Below are positions 6,964 through 16,089 of a DNA stretch of 64,000 bases, piece after piece (position 1 is the first letter of the stretch; each line of letters begins with the position of its first letter). The notes below the pieces were generated by a model that was given only the letters and a program-made list of their open reading frames with translations, was not told where the DNA came from and did no database searches. The DNA comes from Candidatus Obscuribacterales bacterium (GTDB lineage Bacteria; Cyanobacteriota; Vampirovibrionia; Obscuribacterales; Obscuribacteraceae), in the NCBI GenBank assembly GCA_020054205.1, contig JAGVLS010000020.1, forward strand, positions 157,223 through 221,222, written 5' to 3'. Position numbers and translations under genes: made by a program.

Positions 6964-7538
6964 TTAAATTTGCAATTTAGTTTTAAAGCTTCATTTAACA
7001 TTTGCAAGTATTTTTCCTGCGAAATATTTATAGCTCCAAATTGGGACAAATGACTAGTGATAAATTGGCAGTCGAGTAGTATGTAGCCATTTTGTTTTAG
7101 TCTTTCAACTAAATATACCAAACAAATTTTTGAAGCATCAGTCATTTTGTGAAACATTGATTCACCCATGAAAGCTCCTTTGAGGCTTACTCCATATAAG
7201 CCACCTACTAAATCATTGTTGTAAAATGCTTCAACGCTGTGTGCTAAGCCCAAATCATATAATTGGCTATAAGCATTAAGTATTTCTTGGTTGATCCAAG
7301 TTGGTTTACGATCGGCACATAATCTAACGATATCACTAAAGCTTGTATTTATTTTCAAATCAAAAGCCTTGCTACGATATGTGCGAGACAGTCTTTTGGA
7401 GATATGAAAATTATCTAGCTGGATAATGCAACGTGGATTTGGGCTATACCAACGTATTTGTCCAAAATCATCTCCCATGGGAAAAATACCTTTAGAATAA
7501 GCATTGATAATCAGCTCGGGACTTAGCTTCTCATGCAT
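6960..7538 (-). CDS. aat: Leucyl/phenylalanyl-tRNA--protein transferase
   Basis: The 192-residue product carries the Aat landmarks in order: AYSKGIFPMGDD with RWYSPNPRCII (residues 13-40), TWINQEILNAYSQLYDLGLAHSVE (75-100), GGLYGVSLKGAFMGESMF (110-128) and LLDCQFITSHLSQFGA (150-170). Aat moves Leu or Phe from charged tRNA onto proteins with N-terminal Arg or Lys, marking them for ClpS/ClpAP degradation. It is shorter than the E. coli enzyme, mostly at the C-terminus. It is the last gene of a minus-strand operon, one base after the cytochrome gene. Confidence 0.93.
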   Translation of the reverse strand: MHEKLSPELIINAYSKGIFPMGDDFGQIRWYSPNPRCIIQLDNFHISKRLSRTYRSKAFDLKINTSFSDIVRLCADRKPTWINQEILNAYSQLYDLGLAHSVEAFYNNDLVGGLYGVSLKGAFMGESMFHKMTDASKICLVYLVERLKQNGYILLDCQFITSHLSQFGAINISQEKYLQMLNEALKLNCKFN

Positions 7539-7539
7539 T

Positions 7540-7908
7540 TTATTTTAGAGAATTTTTTGATAGGCTACGAATATATGCAATTACGTCTGTCAGTTCTGTA
7601 TCGCTAAGTTTATCTTTTGCAAAAGACTGCATAGCAGTACCTTTAATGCCATTGCGAATAACTTTAACTAGAGCTTGGTCGTCGGGATAGCGCTTATTGA
7701 AATTTTTGCCGTATAAAGTCTTACTTGGATTTACGGCATTACCGCCACAAGGATGACAAAAACTGCAAGTTGCTTTCTCAAATAATTTTGCTCCACGATG
7801 AGCATTGCCTGGAGGATTGATAACTTTATATGATTTAGAAGTAAGCTCTTTTGCTGAAGCTGAAAAACACAAAAAAATAAACGCTAAAGCTAAAACAAGT
7901 CTATTCAA
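7540..7908 (-). CDS. Exported single-heme c-type cytochrome
   Basis: 122 residues with an N-terminal signal peptide ending in ASA and one heme site, CSFCH, near residue 50. The downstream NGIKGTAMQSFAKDKLSDTELTDVIAYI pattern supplies the distal methionine (AMQSF) and the final helix of small class I cytochromes, close to c6/c553. It should carry electrons in the periplasm. The ResB/CcsA pair encoded at 13-15 kb would attach its heme. Its start overlaps the end of folA by eight bases, an odd partner for a folate gene; the coupling may be only expression-level. Confidence 0.88.
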   Translation of the reverse strand: MNRLVLALAFIFLCFSASAKELTSKSYKVINPPGNAHRGAKLFEKATCSFCHPCGGNAVNPSKTLYGKNFNKRYPDDQALVKVIRNGIKGTAMQSFAKDKLSDTELTDVIAYIRSLSKNSLK

Positions 7909-8470
7909 TAGATCTTAAACCTGGTGCTGTCCTTTGAGATATTTCAGCAGGAACATATTTTTTAAATCTATATTCCAGTCCGTCTTCATCGATCAAATCG
8001 CCTGTTTCTGTAACGGCAAACTTATTTTCAAATTCCGGAAAAAATGTATCGCATAAAAACTCATCAAGAATTTCTGTAGCAAATATTGCAGTTAGGCTTT
8101 GATGTTCGAGTGCGTGCTTATATATTTCACCACCACCAATTACAAAACGATTTTCAATTTGAGGAGAGTCAGCTAAATCAAGTGCTTCGTCAAGGCTTGC
8201 TGCTTTTATGACTTGTGCTGGTAATTTGTATCCATTGTTTCTTGTTATAACTACATTTAAACGATCTTTTAACGGTCTAAATGTTTCAGGAATTGATTCC
8301 CATGTTTTTCTACCCATAATAACTGCATTGTGTTTGCTTTCGTCGTTACAAGTAGTTGTTAAAATACGAAAACGCTCCATATCAGCTTTAAGTTTCCAGG
8401 GAAGATCCTGGGCGCGACCGATTCCACGCTCACTATCAATAGCAACAATAATCGAAAAGCTTTTACTCAT
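7901..8470 (-). CDS. folA: Dihydrofolate reductase
   Basis: 189 residues with the DHFR core: SIIVAIDSERGIGRAQDLPWKL at the N-terminus, MERFR with the substrate-binding helix, VIMGRKTWESIP near residue 50, and NRFVIGGGEIYKHAL near 110. It reduces dihydrofolate made by thymidylate synthase, encoded 27 bases upstream. The pairing of thyA and folA in one operon is the usual arrangement. The C-terminus extends about 25 residues beyond the last conserved strand and ends inside the cytochrome gene. Confidence 0.95.
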   Translation of the reverse strand: MSKSFSIIVAIDSERGIGRAQDLPWKLKADMERFRILTTTCNDESKHNAVIMGRKTWESIPETFRPLKDRLNVVITRNNGYKLPAQVIKAASLDEALDLADSPQIENRFVIGGGEIYKHALEHQSLTAIFATEILDEFLCDTFFPEFENKFAVTETGDLIDEDGLEYRFKKYVPAEISQRTAPGLRSIE

Positions 8471-8497
8471 TTTTGGATTGATTTTCTCCGTGTTGTA

Positions 8498-9313
8498 TTA
8501 AACCGATATAGGGAACTTAATGAAGGGGTGGGGGTCGTAATTATGTAACTTAAAGTCATCATAAGTTAACTTAAATATTGATTTATTAGCTATCTCAACT
8601 GAGGGTAATGGACGGGGGCTACGAGCCAGTTGTTTGACTATTCCATCCATGTGATCGGAATAAATATGTGCATCCCCTAAGGTGTGGGTAAAAATACCAG
8701 GTGTTAGATTGCATTCTTTGCTTATCATCATCATTAAAAGTGCATAGCTTGCAATATTGAAAGGTACCCCAAGTGCCACGTCGGCTGAACGCTGATATAG
8801 TTGACAATCAAGTCTACCATTAATCACATAGAACTGAAACAATAAGTGACAGGGTGGTAACGCCATTTTATCAATATCAGATACATTCCATGCGCTGACA
8901 ATTAGGCGCCTAGAATCAGGGTTTTGCTTAATTTGATCGATTACGTTTTGTATCTGATCAATGCTTTCTTTCTTGTATAGACCAGTATTTTGGTCTTCAG
9001 TGTATTTTGCCCAATTTCGCCATTGATAGCCATATATTGGTCCTAATTCACCATTTTTGTCAGCCCATGCGTCCCATATTGGCGTGTGCTGTGTTAGATC
9101 ATCATTAATATTGGTTGAACCTTTTAAAAACCAGAGTAGCTCTCTTACAACGCTACTAAACAATACTTTTTTCGTTGTCAAAAGAGGAAAGCCCTCACGT
9201 AAATCATATTTTGTTTGCATGCCAAACAAAGAAATTGTGCCTGTGCCAGTTCTATCCAGGCGACGCTCCCCATTTTCGAGTATATTTTTTACTAGGTCAA
9301 GATATTGTTGCAA
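8498..9313 (-). CDS. thyA: Thymidylate synthase (ThyA type)
   Basis: 271 residues, close to the standard length. [10 protein letters not shown] and FGMQ mark the N-terminus; the catalytic cysteine lies in [10 protein letters not shown], and dUMP-binding [19 protein letters not shown] follows. It methylates dUMP using methylenetetrahydrofolate. It is the first gene of the thyA-folA-cytochrome-aat operon. Use of ThyA with DHFR, not flavin-dependent ThyX, is clear from sequence. Confidence 0.97.
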   Translation of the reverse strand: MQQYLDLVKNILENGERRLDRTGTGTISLFGMQTKYDLREGFPLLTTKKVLFSSVVRELLWFLKGSTNINDDLTQHTPIWDAWADKNGELGPIYGYQWRNWAKYTEDQNTGLYKKESIDQIQNVIDQIKQNPDSRRLIVSAWNVSDIDKMALPPCHLLFQFYVINGRLDCQLYQRSADVALGVPFNIASYALLMMMISKECNLTPGIFTHTLGDAHIYSDHMDGIVKQLARSPRPLPSVEIANKSIFKLTYDDFKLHNYDPHPFIKFPISV

Positions 9314-9544
9314 TGGTGACTATCTCAATAGGCCCTTCCCAGCTCTATTCTAAAGCCGTTCTAAGCTATGACTCAATGGCTCTAGTGATAATTTAAGTTA
9401 AAGGATAACTTACCTAAAAATAGCACAAATTGGCAAACTGAGCCCGATTCAAGTAATTACAATATAAATGTAAAATAAATAACTAGGTAACATATCTTTG
9501 TTATTGAAAATCGATAAGTCTTTTGGTGTCAGTGCTGTAAAGAA

Positions 9545-9567
9545 TAGGCATGAAGAAAATATGCCTA
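9545..9567 (+). promoter_or_regulatory. Leader hairpin before the P5C dehydrogenase gene
   Basis: TAGGCAT and ATGCCTA pair across nine bases, ending just before the AAGGAG ribosome-binding site. It could modulate translation start; no riboswitch class is recognised. Confidence 0.35.
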
Positions 9568-9587
9568 AAAATCAAGGAGAATTGTTC

Positions 9588-11186
9588 ATGTCAACTACTC
9601 TTGCTGATAAGGAAAAAACATTGCTACAAGTGAATGAATTTGTAAATGAGCCATTCACAGATTTCAGTCAGCCAGCCAATAAAAAGGCAATGGAAGAGGC
9701 AATAAAAACTGTGCGTTTGTCCTTGGGTAAAGAATACCCTTTAGTCATTGGTGGTAAAGATGTGAAGGTTGGTGGAGATAATTGGATTATCTCCACCAAT
9801 CCTAGTAAGCCTGATGAAGTGATTGCTAAATTTGCTAAAGCCGATCAAAAATTAGCAGAGGAAGCAATAAATGAAGCAAGCATAGCTTTTGAATCATGGA
9901 AAAAAGTTCCGTATACAGAAAGAGTGCAATATCTATTTAAAGCTGCTGAAATAATGCGCAAGCGAAAACATGAATTGTCAGCTTGGTTGATTTTAGAAAT
10001 TGGTAAGAGCTGGGCAGAAGCAGATGGAGATGTAGCTGAGGCAATTGATTTTTGTGAGTTTTATGGCAGAGAAATGTTGCGTTTGGGACAAGCTCAACCA
10101 CTAACTCCTTATGCAAATGAAAAGAATAAACTCCACTATATTCCTCTTGGTGTGGGCGTTGTAATTCCACCATGGAATTTTCCATTGGCTATTTTAGTTG
10201 GCATGACGACAGCATCAATAGTGGCAGGTAATACTATTGTATTGAAACCATCTAGTGATACCCCAGCTATTGCCTATCAATTTGTCAAAATTATGCAAGA
10301 GATAGGTTTGCCTAAAGGCGTAATCAATTTTTTACCTGGACCAGGGGCTTCCGTTGGAGACTATTTAGTTTCGCATCCTAAAACACGATATATAGCCTTT
10401 ACTGGTTCTAAAGAAGTTGGATTGAGAATCAATGAAATGGCTGCTAAGACACAGCCAAAACAAATTTGGATAAAACGACTAATTGCAGAAATGGGCGGCA
10501 AAGATGGCATAATTGTTGACAATGATGCTGATTTGGATTCTGCAGCTGAAGGCATTGTTGCTGCAGCTTTTGGTTTTCAGGGGCAAAAATGTTCTGCTTG
10601 CTCAAGAGCTATCATTCATCAAGATGTATATGACAAGACAGTTGAAAAAATAGTTGAGAAAGCAAAAAAATTAGTTGTTGGAGATCCTCAAGACAATAAT
10701 AATTTCATGGGTCCAGTAGCTTCTAAATCAGCTTATGAAAGTATTTTGAAATATATTGAGACTGGTAAAAAAGAAGGGCATTTGCTCTTAGGTGGTAATG
10801 CGATAAAGACAAATGCAAATGGATACTTTATTGAGCCAACAATAATTGCTGATGTAGATCCAAAAGCAAAAATTTCTCTTGAAGAAATTTTTGGGCCAGT
10901 ACTTTCTATAATCAAAGCCAAAGATTGGCAGCATGCTCTTGAAATTGCAAATAATACAGAATTTGGTTTAACAGGAGCAGTTTATACAAAAAATCGATCA
11001 CATCTTGATCAAGCAAGTAATGATTTCCATGTGGGCAATTTATATCTAAACCGTAAATGTACAGGTGCGTTAGTAGGAGTGCATCCATTTGGTGGTTTTA
11101 ATATGAGCGGTACTGATTCAAAAGCTGGTGGAAAAGATTATTTATTACTGTTTACTCAAGCAAAAACAGTAAGTGAAAAAGTCTAA
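9588..11186 (+). CDS. rocA: 1-pyrroline-5-carboxylate dehydrogenase (RocA/PruA-type ALDH)
   Basis: A 532-residue aldehyde dehydrogenase. Features include PWNFPLAI (cofactor entrance), AFTGSKEVG (NAD binding), general-base AEMGGKD and the nucleophile in FGFQGQKCSACSR, a sequence typical of the P5C dehydrogenase group. C-terminal EIFGPVL and HPFGGFNMSGTDSKAGG agree. It oxidises glutamate semialdehyde to glutamate, the second step of proline and arginine breakdown. The ATG at 9588, eight bases after AAGGAG, is preferred to in-frame upstream starts. No proline dehydrogenase lies nearby, so the first step must be encoded elsewhere or fed by arginine. Confidence 0.93.
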   Translation: MSTTLADKEKTLLQVNEFVNEPFTDFSQPANKKAMEEAIKTVRLSLGKEYPLVIGGKDVKVGGDNWIISTNPSKPDEVIAKFAKADQKLAEEAINEASIAFESWKKVPYTERVQYLFKAAEIMRKRKHELSAWLILEIGKSWAEADGDVAEAIDFCEFYGREMLRLGQAQPLTPYANEKNKLHYIPLGVGVVIPPWNFPLAILVGMTTASIVAGNTIVLKPSSDTPAIAYQFVKIMQEIGLPKGVINFLPGPGASVGDYLVSHPKTRYIAFTGSKEVGLRINEMAAKTQPKQIWIKRLIAEMGGKDGIIVDNDADLDSAAEGIVAAAFGFQGQKCSACSRAIIHQDVYDKTVEKIVEKAKKLVVGDPQDNNNFMGPVASKSAYESILKYIETGKKEGHLLLGGNAIKTNANGYFIEPTIIADVDPKAKISLEEIFGPVLSIIKAKDWQHALEIANNTEFGLTGAVYTKNRSHLDQASNDFHVGNLYLNRKCTGALVGVHPFGGFNMSGTDSKAGGKDYLLLFTQAKTVSEKV

Positions 11187-11320
11187 AAAATTCAGTAATC
11201 TAGCAAGCGATAGTTCTAAAGAGGAAGCGTGGTTTTAGTTCATAAACTAAAGCAAACAGCTTGTTAAGCGGTTGTCATTGTTACTCTTCTGCTAAACTAA
11301 TTACAATTACTGGAGGTCAA

Positions 11321-11758
11321 ATGGCTGAATCAATACAACTTACGCGACCAGTTGCAGTTAAAGCAATTGTTACTGAAAATTTTAAAACTCAAGTGGGCAG
11401 TGAAATCAATCGTAATTTGCAGCAAGTTGATGTTGAACTACAGCAATTGGAATTTAAAGCCAAGCGGGCGATTTCCGAAATAGAAAAACGTAGCATTCAA
11501 CCTTTGGCTCCTGAAGTAAAAGCACAAATCGATTCTATTCGTGGGCAAGTCGAAGCAGAAAAGAATAGACTGCTTAGTCTGAAAGCGGATATGGAAGAGC
11601 AAAGCAAAGCTTTAGCTGAACTTCCAATTGGTAGTGTTGTCACTCAGCTTACTGTAGAAAGTCCAGTTGAAGTTAGAATAGGCGAAAATCTTTTTCAAAG
11701 AATAGAGGGTGGCGAAATTCTTGTAAAAGATGGTGTGATACAAGAAATTCGCCTTTAA
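11321..11758 (+). CDS. ylqD: YlqD family coiled-coil protein
   Basis: A 145-residue protein starting after an ideal ribosome-binding site (GGAGG). The N-terminal TRPVAVKAIVTENFK strand is followed by a charged coiled coil (about residues 25-95) and a C-terminal small beta domain ending GEILVKDGVIQEIRL. This architecture is that of YlqD, found in Bacillus and widely in Cyanobacteria, of unknown function. The upstream in-frame extension lacks family resemblance and is excluded. Confidence 0.8.
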   Translation: MAESIQLTRPVAVKAIVTENFKTQVGSEINRNLQQVDVELQQLEFKAKRAISEIEKRSIQPLAPEVKAQIDSIRGQVEAEKNRLLSLKADMEEQSKALAELPIGSVVTQLTVESPVEVRIGENLFQRIEGGEILVKDGVIQEIRL

Positions 11759-11779
11759 AGCTCGACCTAATTAACGAAA

Positions 11780-12772
11780 TTATTGATCGAGATATTCTCT
11801 CAATTTATTGGTCAATTCAGATTGTCTTAAAGTACGTAATGCTTTAAGCTCAATTTGTCGTGTACGCTCACGCGTAATTCCGACAAGCTTACCGACTTGT
11901 TCTAAAGTTCTTGGTTTTCCATCATTTAAACCATAGCGCAGAACAATAATTTCTCTTTCTCGAGGCGTCAATTGAGAGAGCACTCCTCTTACATCTGAAG
12001 AAAGAAGCATTGCTTCGGTAGCAACTTCAGGGAGATGACTGTTTTCATCTTCTACCAAATTGAACAAGCTATTATCTTCATCGTCACCGTATGGTGTATC
12101 AAGAGAAACAGGCGTGCGATTAGCAGCAAGAATTTCTTTGACTCTTTCAACACTTACTTTCATAGCACGAGCAATATCTTCAATGGTTGGTCTGCGACCA
12201 AGATCTTGAGATAATTTGCGTGTAACTTTGCGTAAGTTGTTGATTGTCTCAACCATGTGCACAGGTACACGAATTGTACGTGATTTATCAGCAATGGCAC
12301 GAGTAATACCTTGTCTAATCCACCAAGTAGCATAAGTAGAAAACTTATATCCACGTTCTGGATCAAATTTTTCGGCGGCTCGAATTAGTCCAAGATTACC
12401 TTCTTGAATTAAGTCGAGAAAAGGCAAACCTCGACCTTGATATTTTTTTGCGACACTAACTACAAGTCGTAAATTGGCTTGTACGAGGCGCTTTTTAGCA
12501 AGCTTATCGCCTTGTGCTACGCGACGAGCTAATTCAATTTCTTCTTTTGCGTTTAATAACTTAACTTTGCCAATTGATTGTAAGTACAATTGCACAGAGT
12601 CCTCTGTAAGACGAACTTTGCGAGGAGGCTCTTCTGCAAATTCAGACTCTTCTCCTTCGAAATTCTCTTCGATAACGACAGGTGAAGACGGCTCAAAATT
12701 GTTTTGAGTGTAATTAGGCAAAAAGTCTTCAAGACTAATGTCTTCGGCAATGTAATTAAGATTTCTAGGCAT
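11780..12772 (-). CDS. sigA: RpoD/SigA-type RNA polymerase sigma factor
   Basis: 330 residues with region 1.2 ([16 protein letters not shown], residues 58-75), region 2 including [22 protein letters not shown] and the -10 recognition part [14 protein letters not shown], region 3, and region 4 with helix-turn-helix [20 protein letters not shown]. The N-terminal region 1.1 is short and acidic. This is the cyanobacterial group 1/2 style; the sequence alone cannot tell the primary factor from a close group 2 paralogue. A 14-bp palindrome lies just before the start codon and no Shine-Dalgarno is seen, so its translation may be controlled. Confidence 0.9.
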   Translation of the reverse strand: MPRNLNYIAEDISLEDFLPNYTQNNFEPSSPVVIEENFEGEESEFAEEPPRKVRLTEDSVQLYLQSIGKVKLLNAKEEIELARRVAQGDKLAKKRLVQANLRLVVSVAKKYQGRGLPFLDLIQEGNLGLIRAAEKFDPERGYKFSTYATWWIRQGITRAIADKSRTIRVPVHMVETINNLRKVTRKLSQDLGRRPTIEDIARAMKVSVERVKEILAANRTPVSLDTPYGDDEDNSLFNLVEDENSHLPEVATEAMLLSSDVRGVLSQLTPREREIIVLRYGLNDGKPRTLEQVGKLVGITRERTRQIELKALRTLRQSELTNKLREYLDQ

Positions 12773-12779
12773 GGTAGTG

Positions 12780-12793
12780 GCGGTTTAAACCGC
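12780..12793. promoter_or_regulatory. Palindrome GCGGTTTAAACCGC at the sigma-factor leader
   Basis: A perfect 14-bp palindrome seven bases before the sigma-factor ATG. It occupies the place where a ribosome-binding site would be, and could be an operator or an occluding RNA hairpin. Confidence 0.5.
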
Positions 12794-12904
12794 TGTGAAA
12801 GTGTATTTAGGGTCAAACTGGATTCGTAAGACGACAACCATATTGTTGGCTGTTAATACTTATGTCGCCTGACTGATTTATTTGACGTTACTACTATTTA
12901 AATG

Positions 12905-12924
12905 TTCCAACATGAATGTTGGAA
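12905..12924. promoter_or_regulatory. Inverted repeat TTCCAACAT in ccsA-sigma gap
   Basis: Nine-base arms around a GA centre between ccsA and the sigma-factor gene. It may be an operator for the sigma gene or a weak 3' hairpin for ccsA; no T-run follows on the minus strand. Confidence 0.4.
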
Positions 12925-12959
12925 GGAGGTTAACCCTAGTTTTTCATTAAGTAAAATGA

Positions 12960-13952
12960 TTATTTAAACTTACCATAGCTATGTAAGCCGCCAAAACCAA
13001 GGCTGTTAAAGCCTAAATAGGTTAAAAGAGTAAGTAGCATATTTGCAATAGCTACTAATGAAAGCTTCTCAGCACTACATTCTTTATGTATGCGTAAATG
13101 AATATAAGCAGCGTTTCCTAGCCAGGCTACAAGTGCCATTGATTCTTTAGGGTCCCATGACCAATAAGTACCCCAGGCATGATTAGCCCACAAACCCCCT
13201 GTAATAATGCCGATTGTAAGCAATGGGAAACCAACCATAATGCTTCTATATTCGACTTCATCATATAAATCAGCTTTTTCACGATTTATAAATTTTTGAT
13301 TAATATGCTTAAGATTAAACAAAGCCATTAACATACCAATTAAGCTGCCACCAACAAATAATGCTTGCAGATAAAATGAGTTAATACTTGTATAAGTCCC
13401 TAATGCTACTGCTAATAATGATAAAACTACAGCTAAAGCAGAAAACAAAACAGAACGAATATGTCCTGATTGCCACAATTGTATGAAAGCTGATAGTCCA
13501 GATAGAAAAAACATAGCATAAGAAACTATCAGTGGTGGCACATGTATTTGGCGCCAATAGCTAACTAGTGCTGGCACCAAAGGAGTGATTTCATGCTGTC
13601 CTGCAGGAAGCCAACTACCATATAAAAACATTGTTGCAGCAGTTAAGCTTGCTAGCCAACCAAGTTGTTTTAAGTTATACATTTTTGCAAATAAGAGATA
13701 TGTACCCATAATTGCCCAGGCAAACCAAAGTAAAGACTCATAAAGATTAGCTAGAGGAAAACGCTCTGCTTCAATACCGCGAGCAACAATTGCAATAGTA
13801 AGTGATATAAATCCAACGATAATTCCTATTACACCAAGGCGAATTAAATTATTCTGCCAACGTTTGAATGCATTAGAACAGACAAAAACCCAAAAGGAAA
13901 TGACAGATGATATACCAGCGGTATTAGTTAGCGTGACTTGTAAGTCAGACAT
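12960..13952 (-). CDS. ccsA: Cytochrome c assembly protein CcsA/ResC (System II)
   Basis: A 330-residue polytopic membrane protein with about eight hydrophobic segments. The family's heme-handling tryptophan-rich WANHAWGTYWSWDPKES motif lies near residue 255, and conserved histidines flank it. With ResB it exports heme and joins it to apocytochromes outside the membrane. The ATG at 13952 has AGGAG six bases upstream and overlaps the end of resB by eight bases, so the two are coupled; the longer open frame upstream is a read-through of the overlap. The cytochrome at 7.5 kb is a likely client. Confidence 0.94.
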   Translation of the reverse strand: MSDLQVTLTNTAGISSVISFWVFVCSNAFKRWQNNLIRLGVIGIIVGFISLTIAIVARGIEAERFPLANLYESLLWFAWAIMGTYLLFAKMYNLKQLGWLASLTAATMFLYGSWLPAGQHEITPLVPALVSYWRQIHVPPLIVSYAMFFLSGLSAFIQLWQSGHIRSVLFSALAVVLSLLAVALGTYTSINSFYLQALFVGGSLIGMLMALFNLKHINQKFINREKADLYDEVEYRSIMVGFPLLTIGIITGGLWANHAWGTYWSWDPKESMALVAWLGNAAYIHLRIHKECSAEKLSLVAIANMLLTLLTYLGFNSLGFGGLHSYGKFK

Positions 13953-15345
13953 ATTGCTCCTTTTTCTTTTGGTCTTTATTTCCACCCTGCATTTGGCTAT
14001 CATTTGACTTAAACTTTGCATTTAAATCCATGACAATTTTTTCTATGCTTTTCTCAAAAGCATTTTTTGCTTTACGTGAAACACCACCAATGGTGAGTAC
14101 ATTTTTTTTAACATCAATGACCAAAACATGTGCCCATAATTGTCTATTTGGAATTGCTGCCAATAATACCCCTGAAATTATAAAGCCAAAGGCAATATAA
14201 GTAATAAGAAGCCCGGGATCGGACTTATACTGCAAACCAGTAACGGGTATTACTTTTATGTATGATAAATTCACATCCCCTAGCTTTACACTTTTGCCAA
14301 CTGTTATTTCAGATAATAGTCTGGGTGTTTGCCACTCGGGAATCTTTGCAAATACTCTTAATGGCTTAAATTGATCTTTTATAGAAAATATCAAGATAGT
14401 ATTTTCATTTAACGGAACAAAAGCAGCATATAATTTGCCCATGGGACGCAGGTTGAGTTTAACAACATTTTTGTTGAAAGCTATTGCTAATTGGTCTAAG
14501 CCCCAGCTAGATTGATATATATCTACACCTTTATATGTAAGCGGATTATTTACGGAAATTTCTTGTTGTTTTATAATTTTGCCATTTTCTTCAATGACAG
14601 AAAGATTGCTATACCATTGTTTGGGATCACCATTGTCATAATCTTCACGCTTAGTATCTTTGACATACACTTTCCATTTAGGTAATTGTCCAATCCATAA
14701 TTTGCTATGTTCTGAATCAGCAAATGACATGGTTTCGTCTAGTCTTACAGTTTGAAAACCATTGAATCCTGTCCAGGATGTTATAGTTACACCAGCCAAT
14801 AATGTAAGCAAACCAATGTGGGTAATGGTGGCAGCTAGTCTGGCATACTTGCCAAATTCTGCTGTTAATTTTTCATTGTTTATGTTTACTTTATAATTGT
14901 TTTTACTTAGCTTTTTGCCTAATGTCGAAATAATAATTTCTGGGCTTGCCTCTAATTCAACGCTTCTATTAAAAGCAATTTTTTTTATTTCGTTTGTACT
15001 TAAATATGGCAATGTTTTTCTTAAAGACTTTACTTTTGGGAAAACTCTTTGTACGCTGCAAGCAATCATATTTACTGTCAATAGCCCGATTAATCCTAAA
15101 AACCATGGCGTATGAAAAATATCAGCAATACCATACTTAATAAATTCATTGCCTAAGTTTGGTCCAAATTGTTCAATCACCTTTTCTTTACCAACTTGTG
15201 ATTCTTGAGGACACCAAGCACCAACAAGGACAGAAAAGGCTATGAGAACTAATAAAGTAATAGTTAGTTTTACAGATGCAAAAGATGACAACCTGAAAAT
15301 AGGAGGAAAACCAAATGTTTTGACTATGTGCTCTTTATTGCTCAT
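13945..15345 (-). CDS. resB: Cytochrome c biogenesis protein ResB/Ccs1
   Basis: 466 residues with three N-terminal membrane spans (about 25-45, 80-100, 170-190), a large extracytoplasmic domain, and a fourth span near 385-405 (ITYIAFGFIISGVLLA). Motifs include SSFASVKLTITLLVLIAF at the start and SVNNPLTYKGVDIYQSSW, typical of ResB. It partners CcsA in System II heme delivery. The start codon overlaps the previous gene's stop (ATGA). A basic C-terminal tail of about 60 residues is longer than usual. Confidence 0.93.
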   Translation of the reverse strand: MSNKEHIVKTFGFPPIFRLSSFASVKLTITLLVLIAFSVLVGAWCPQESQVGKEKVIEQFGPNLGNEFIKYGIADIFHTPWFLGLIGLLTVNMIACSVQRVFPKVKSLRKTLPYLSTNEIKKIAFNRSVELEASPEIIISTLGKKLSKNNYKVNINNEKLTAEFGKYARLAATITHIGLLTLLAGVTITSWTGFNGFQTVRLDETMSFADSEHSKLWIGQLPKWKVYVKDTKREDYDNGDPKQWYSNLSVIEENGKIIKQQEISVNNPLTYKGVDIYQSSWGLDQLAIAFNKNVVKLNLRPMGKLYAAFVPLNENTILIFSIKDQFKPLRVFAKIPEWQTPRLLSEITVGKSVKLGDVNLSYIKVIPVTGLQYKSDPGLLITYIAFGFIISGVLLAAIPNRQLWAHVLVIDVKKNVLTIGGVSRKAKNAFEKSIEKIVMDLNAKFKSNDSQMQGGNKDQKKKEQYV

Positions 15346-16088
15346 GTTGGCGTAATAAAATGCTCTGGCTCCAGTACTTCCGAAATAATATGTTGAACTA
15401 TAGATTTTGCTTCTTCAAAATTTTCACGACTGACAGCAGATATAAGTTCAGCTGAATCGTCAAGTCTATCTGAAACTTCTTTGAGTTTTTCGTCTTTGTC
15501 TTTTAATTTTGTTTGTATGGTAATTAACTCTTCTTTTACATATTCAAGAAATAATACGTAATTATCAAACTTACTTCCTAATGATGCTTCAATACGTCCA
15601 AGAAATGTTTTTGCTAAAGGATGAATTAAACCATCAAAAGATACGGATACATTTATTTTGCCTCGTTTGCGAAATGCTGGCACAATAAAATTTGCAGGCT
15701 TAAATGCATTGGCATATGTACCTGTGACACTTACCAATACATTATTTTTAATTGCTGCATCTACCACAATATTATTATCAGATGATTTGTTGTTTAAAGC
15801 AAAAACCAGAGCATATTCTTTATTAGCTATTTTTGTTTCTTCTTCACTGCCAAATTGTTTTTTGAAAATATGTATTTTTTCACCATGAGTAAGTAAAAGT
15901 TCTTGTATTTCGGCAATTACATGTGTGGCTATGATATGCACAATTGCGCCATAATCAATTAGTTTGGTTGTTTGTACTAAAGCTTCACGTCCTGCACCAA
16001 CAATTAAAACTAGTTCTCCTTTCAGTTTTAAACCAATAGGAAAGTAATTGGGTAAATGACGGTCTTTAGTGAGAGGTGTGGCAGACAT
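15342..16088 (-). CDS. Siroheme-synthase-type NAD-binding protein (CysG-N/precorrin-2 dehydrogenase-like)
   Basis: About 248 residues. The N-terminal Rossmann fold has GxGxxA in LIVGAGREALVQ, near residue 24. Next come ALNNKSSDNNIVVDAA and the central CysG-N pattern FIVPAFRKRGKINVSVSFDG. A helical, coiled-coil C-terminus with about 60 extra residues follows. Known members oxidise precorrin-2 and insert iron to make siroheme or an intermediate for heme d1. Sitting between polyprenyl synthase and resB, it may serve tetrapyrrole supply for respiration. The ATG immediately follows the previous stop codon; an in-frame TTG further upstream lies inside that gene and is rejected. Confidence 0.8.
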   Translation of the reverse strand: MSATPLTKDRHLPNYFPIGLKLKGELVLIVGAGREALVQTTKLIDYGAIVHIIATHVIAEIQELLLTHGEKIHIFKKQFGSEEETKIANKEYALVFALNNKSSDNNIVVDAAIKNNVLVSVTGTYANAFKPANFIVPAFRKRGKINVSVSFDGLIHPLAKTFLGRIEASLGSKFDNYVLFLEYVKEELITIQTKLKDKDEKLKEVSDRLDDSAELISAVSRENFEEAKSIVQHIISEVLEPEHFITPT

Positions 16089-16089
16089 T

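Noticed and set aside
8619-8807. 62-residue minus-strand ORF within thyA
   Set aside because: Out-of-frame shadow of thyA, whose conserved catalytic residues fix the true frame.
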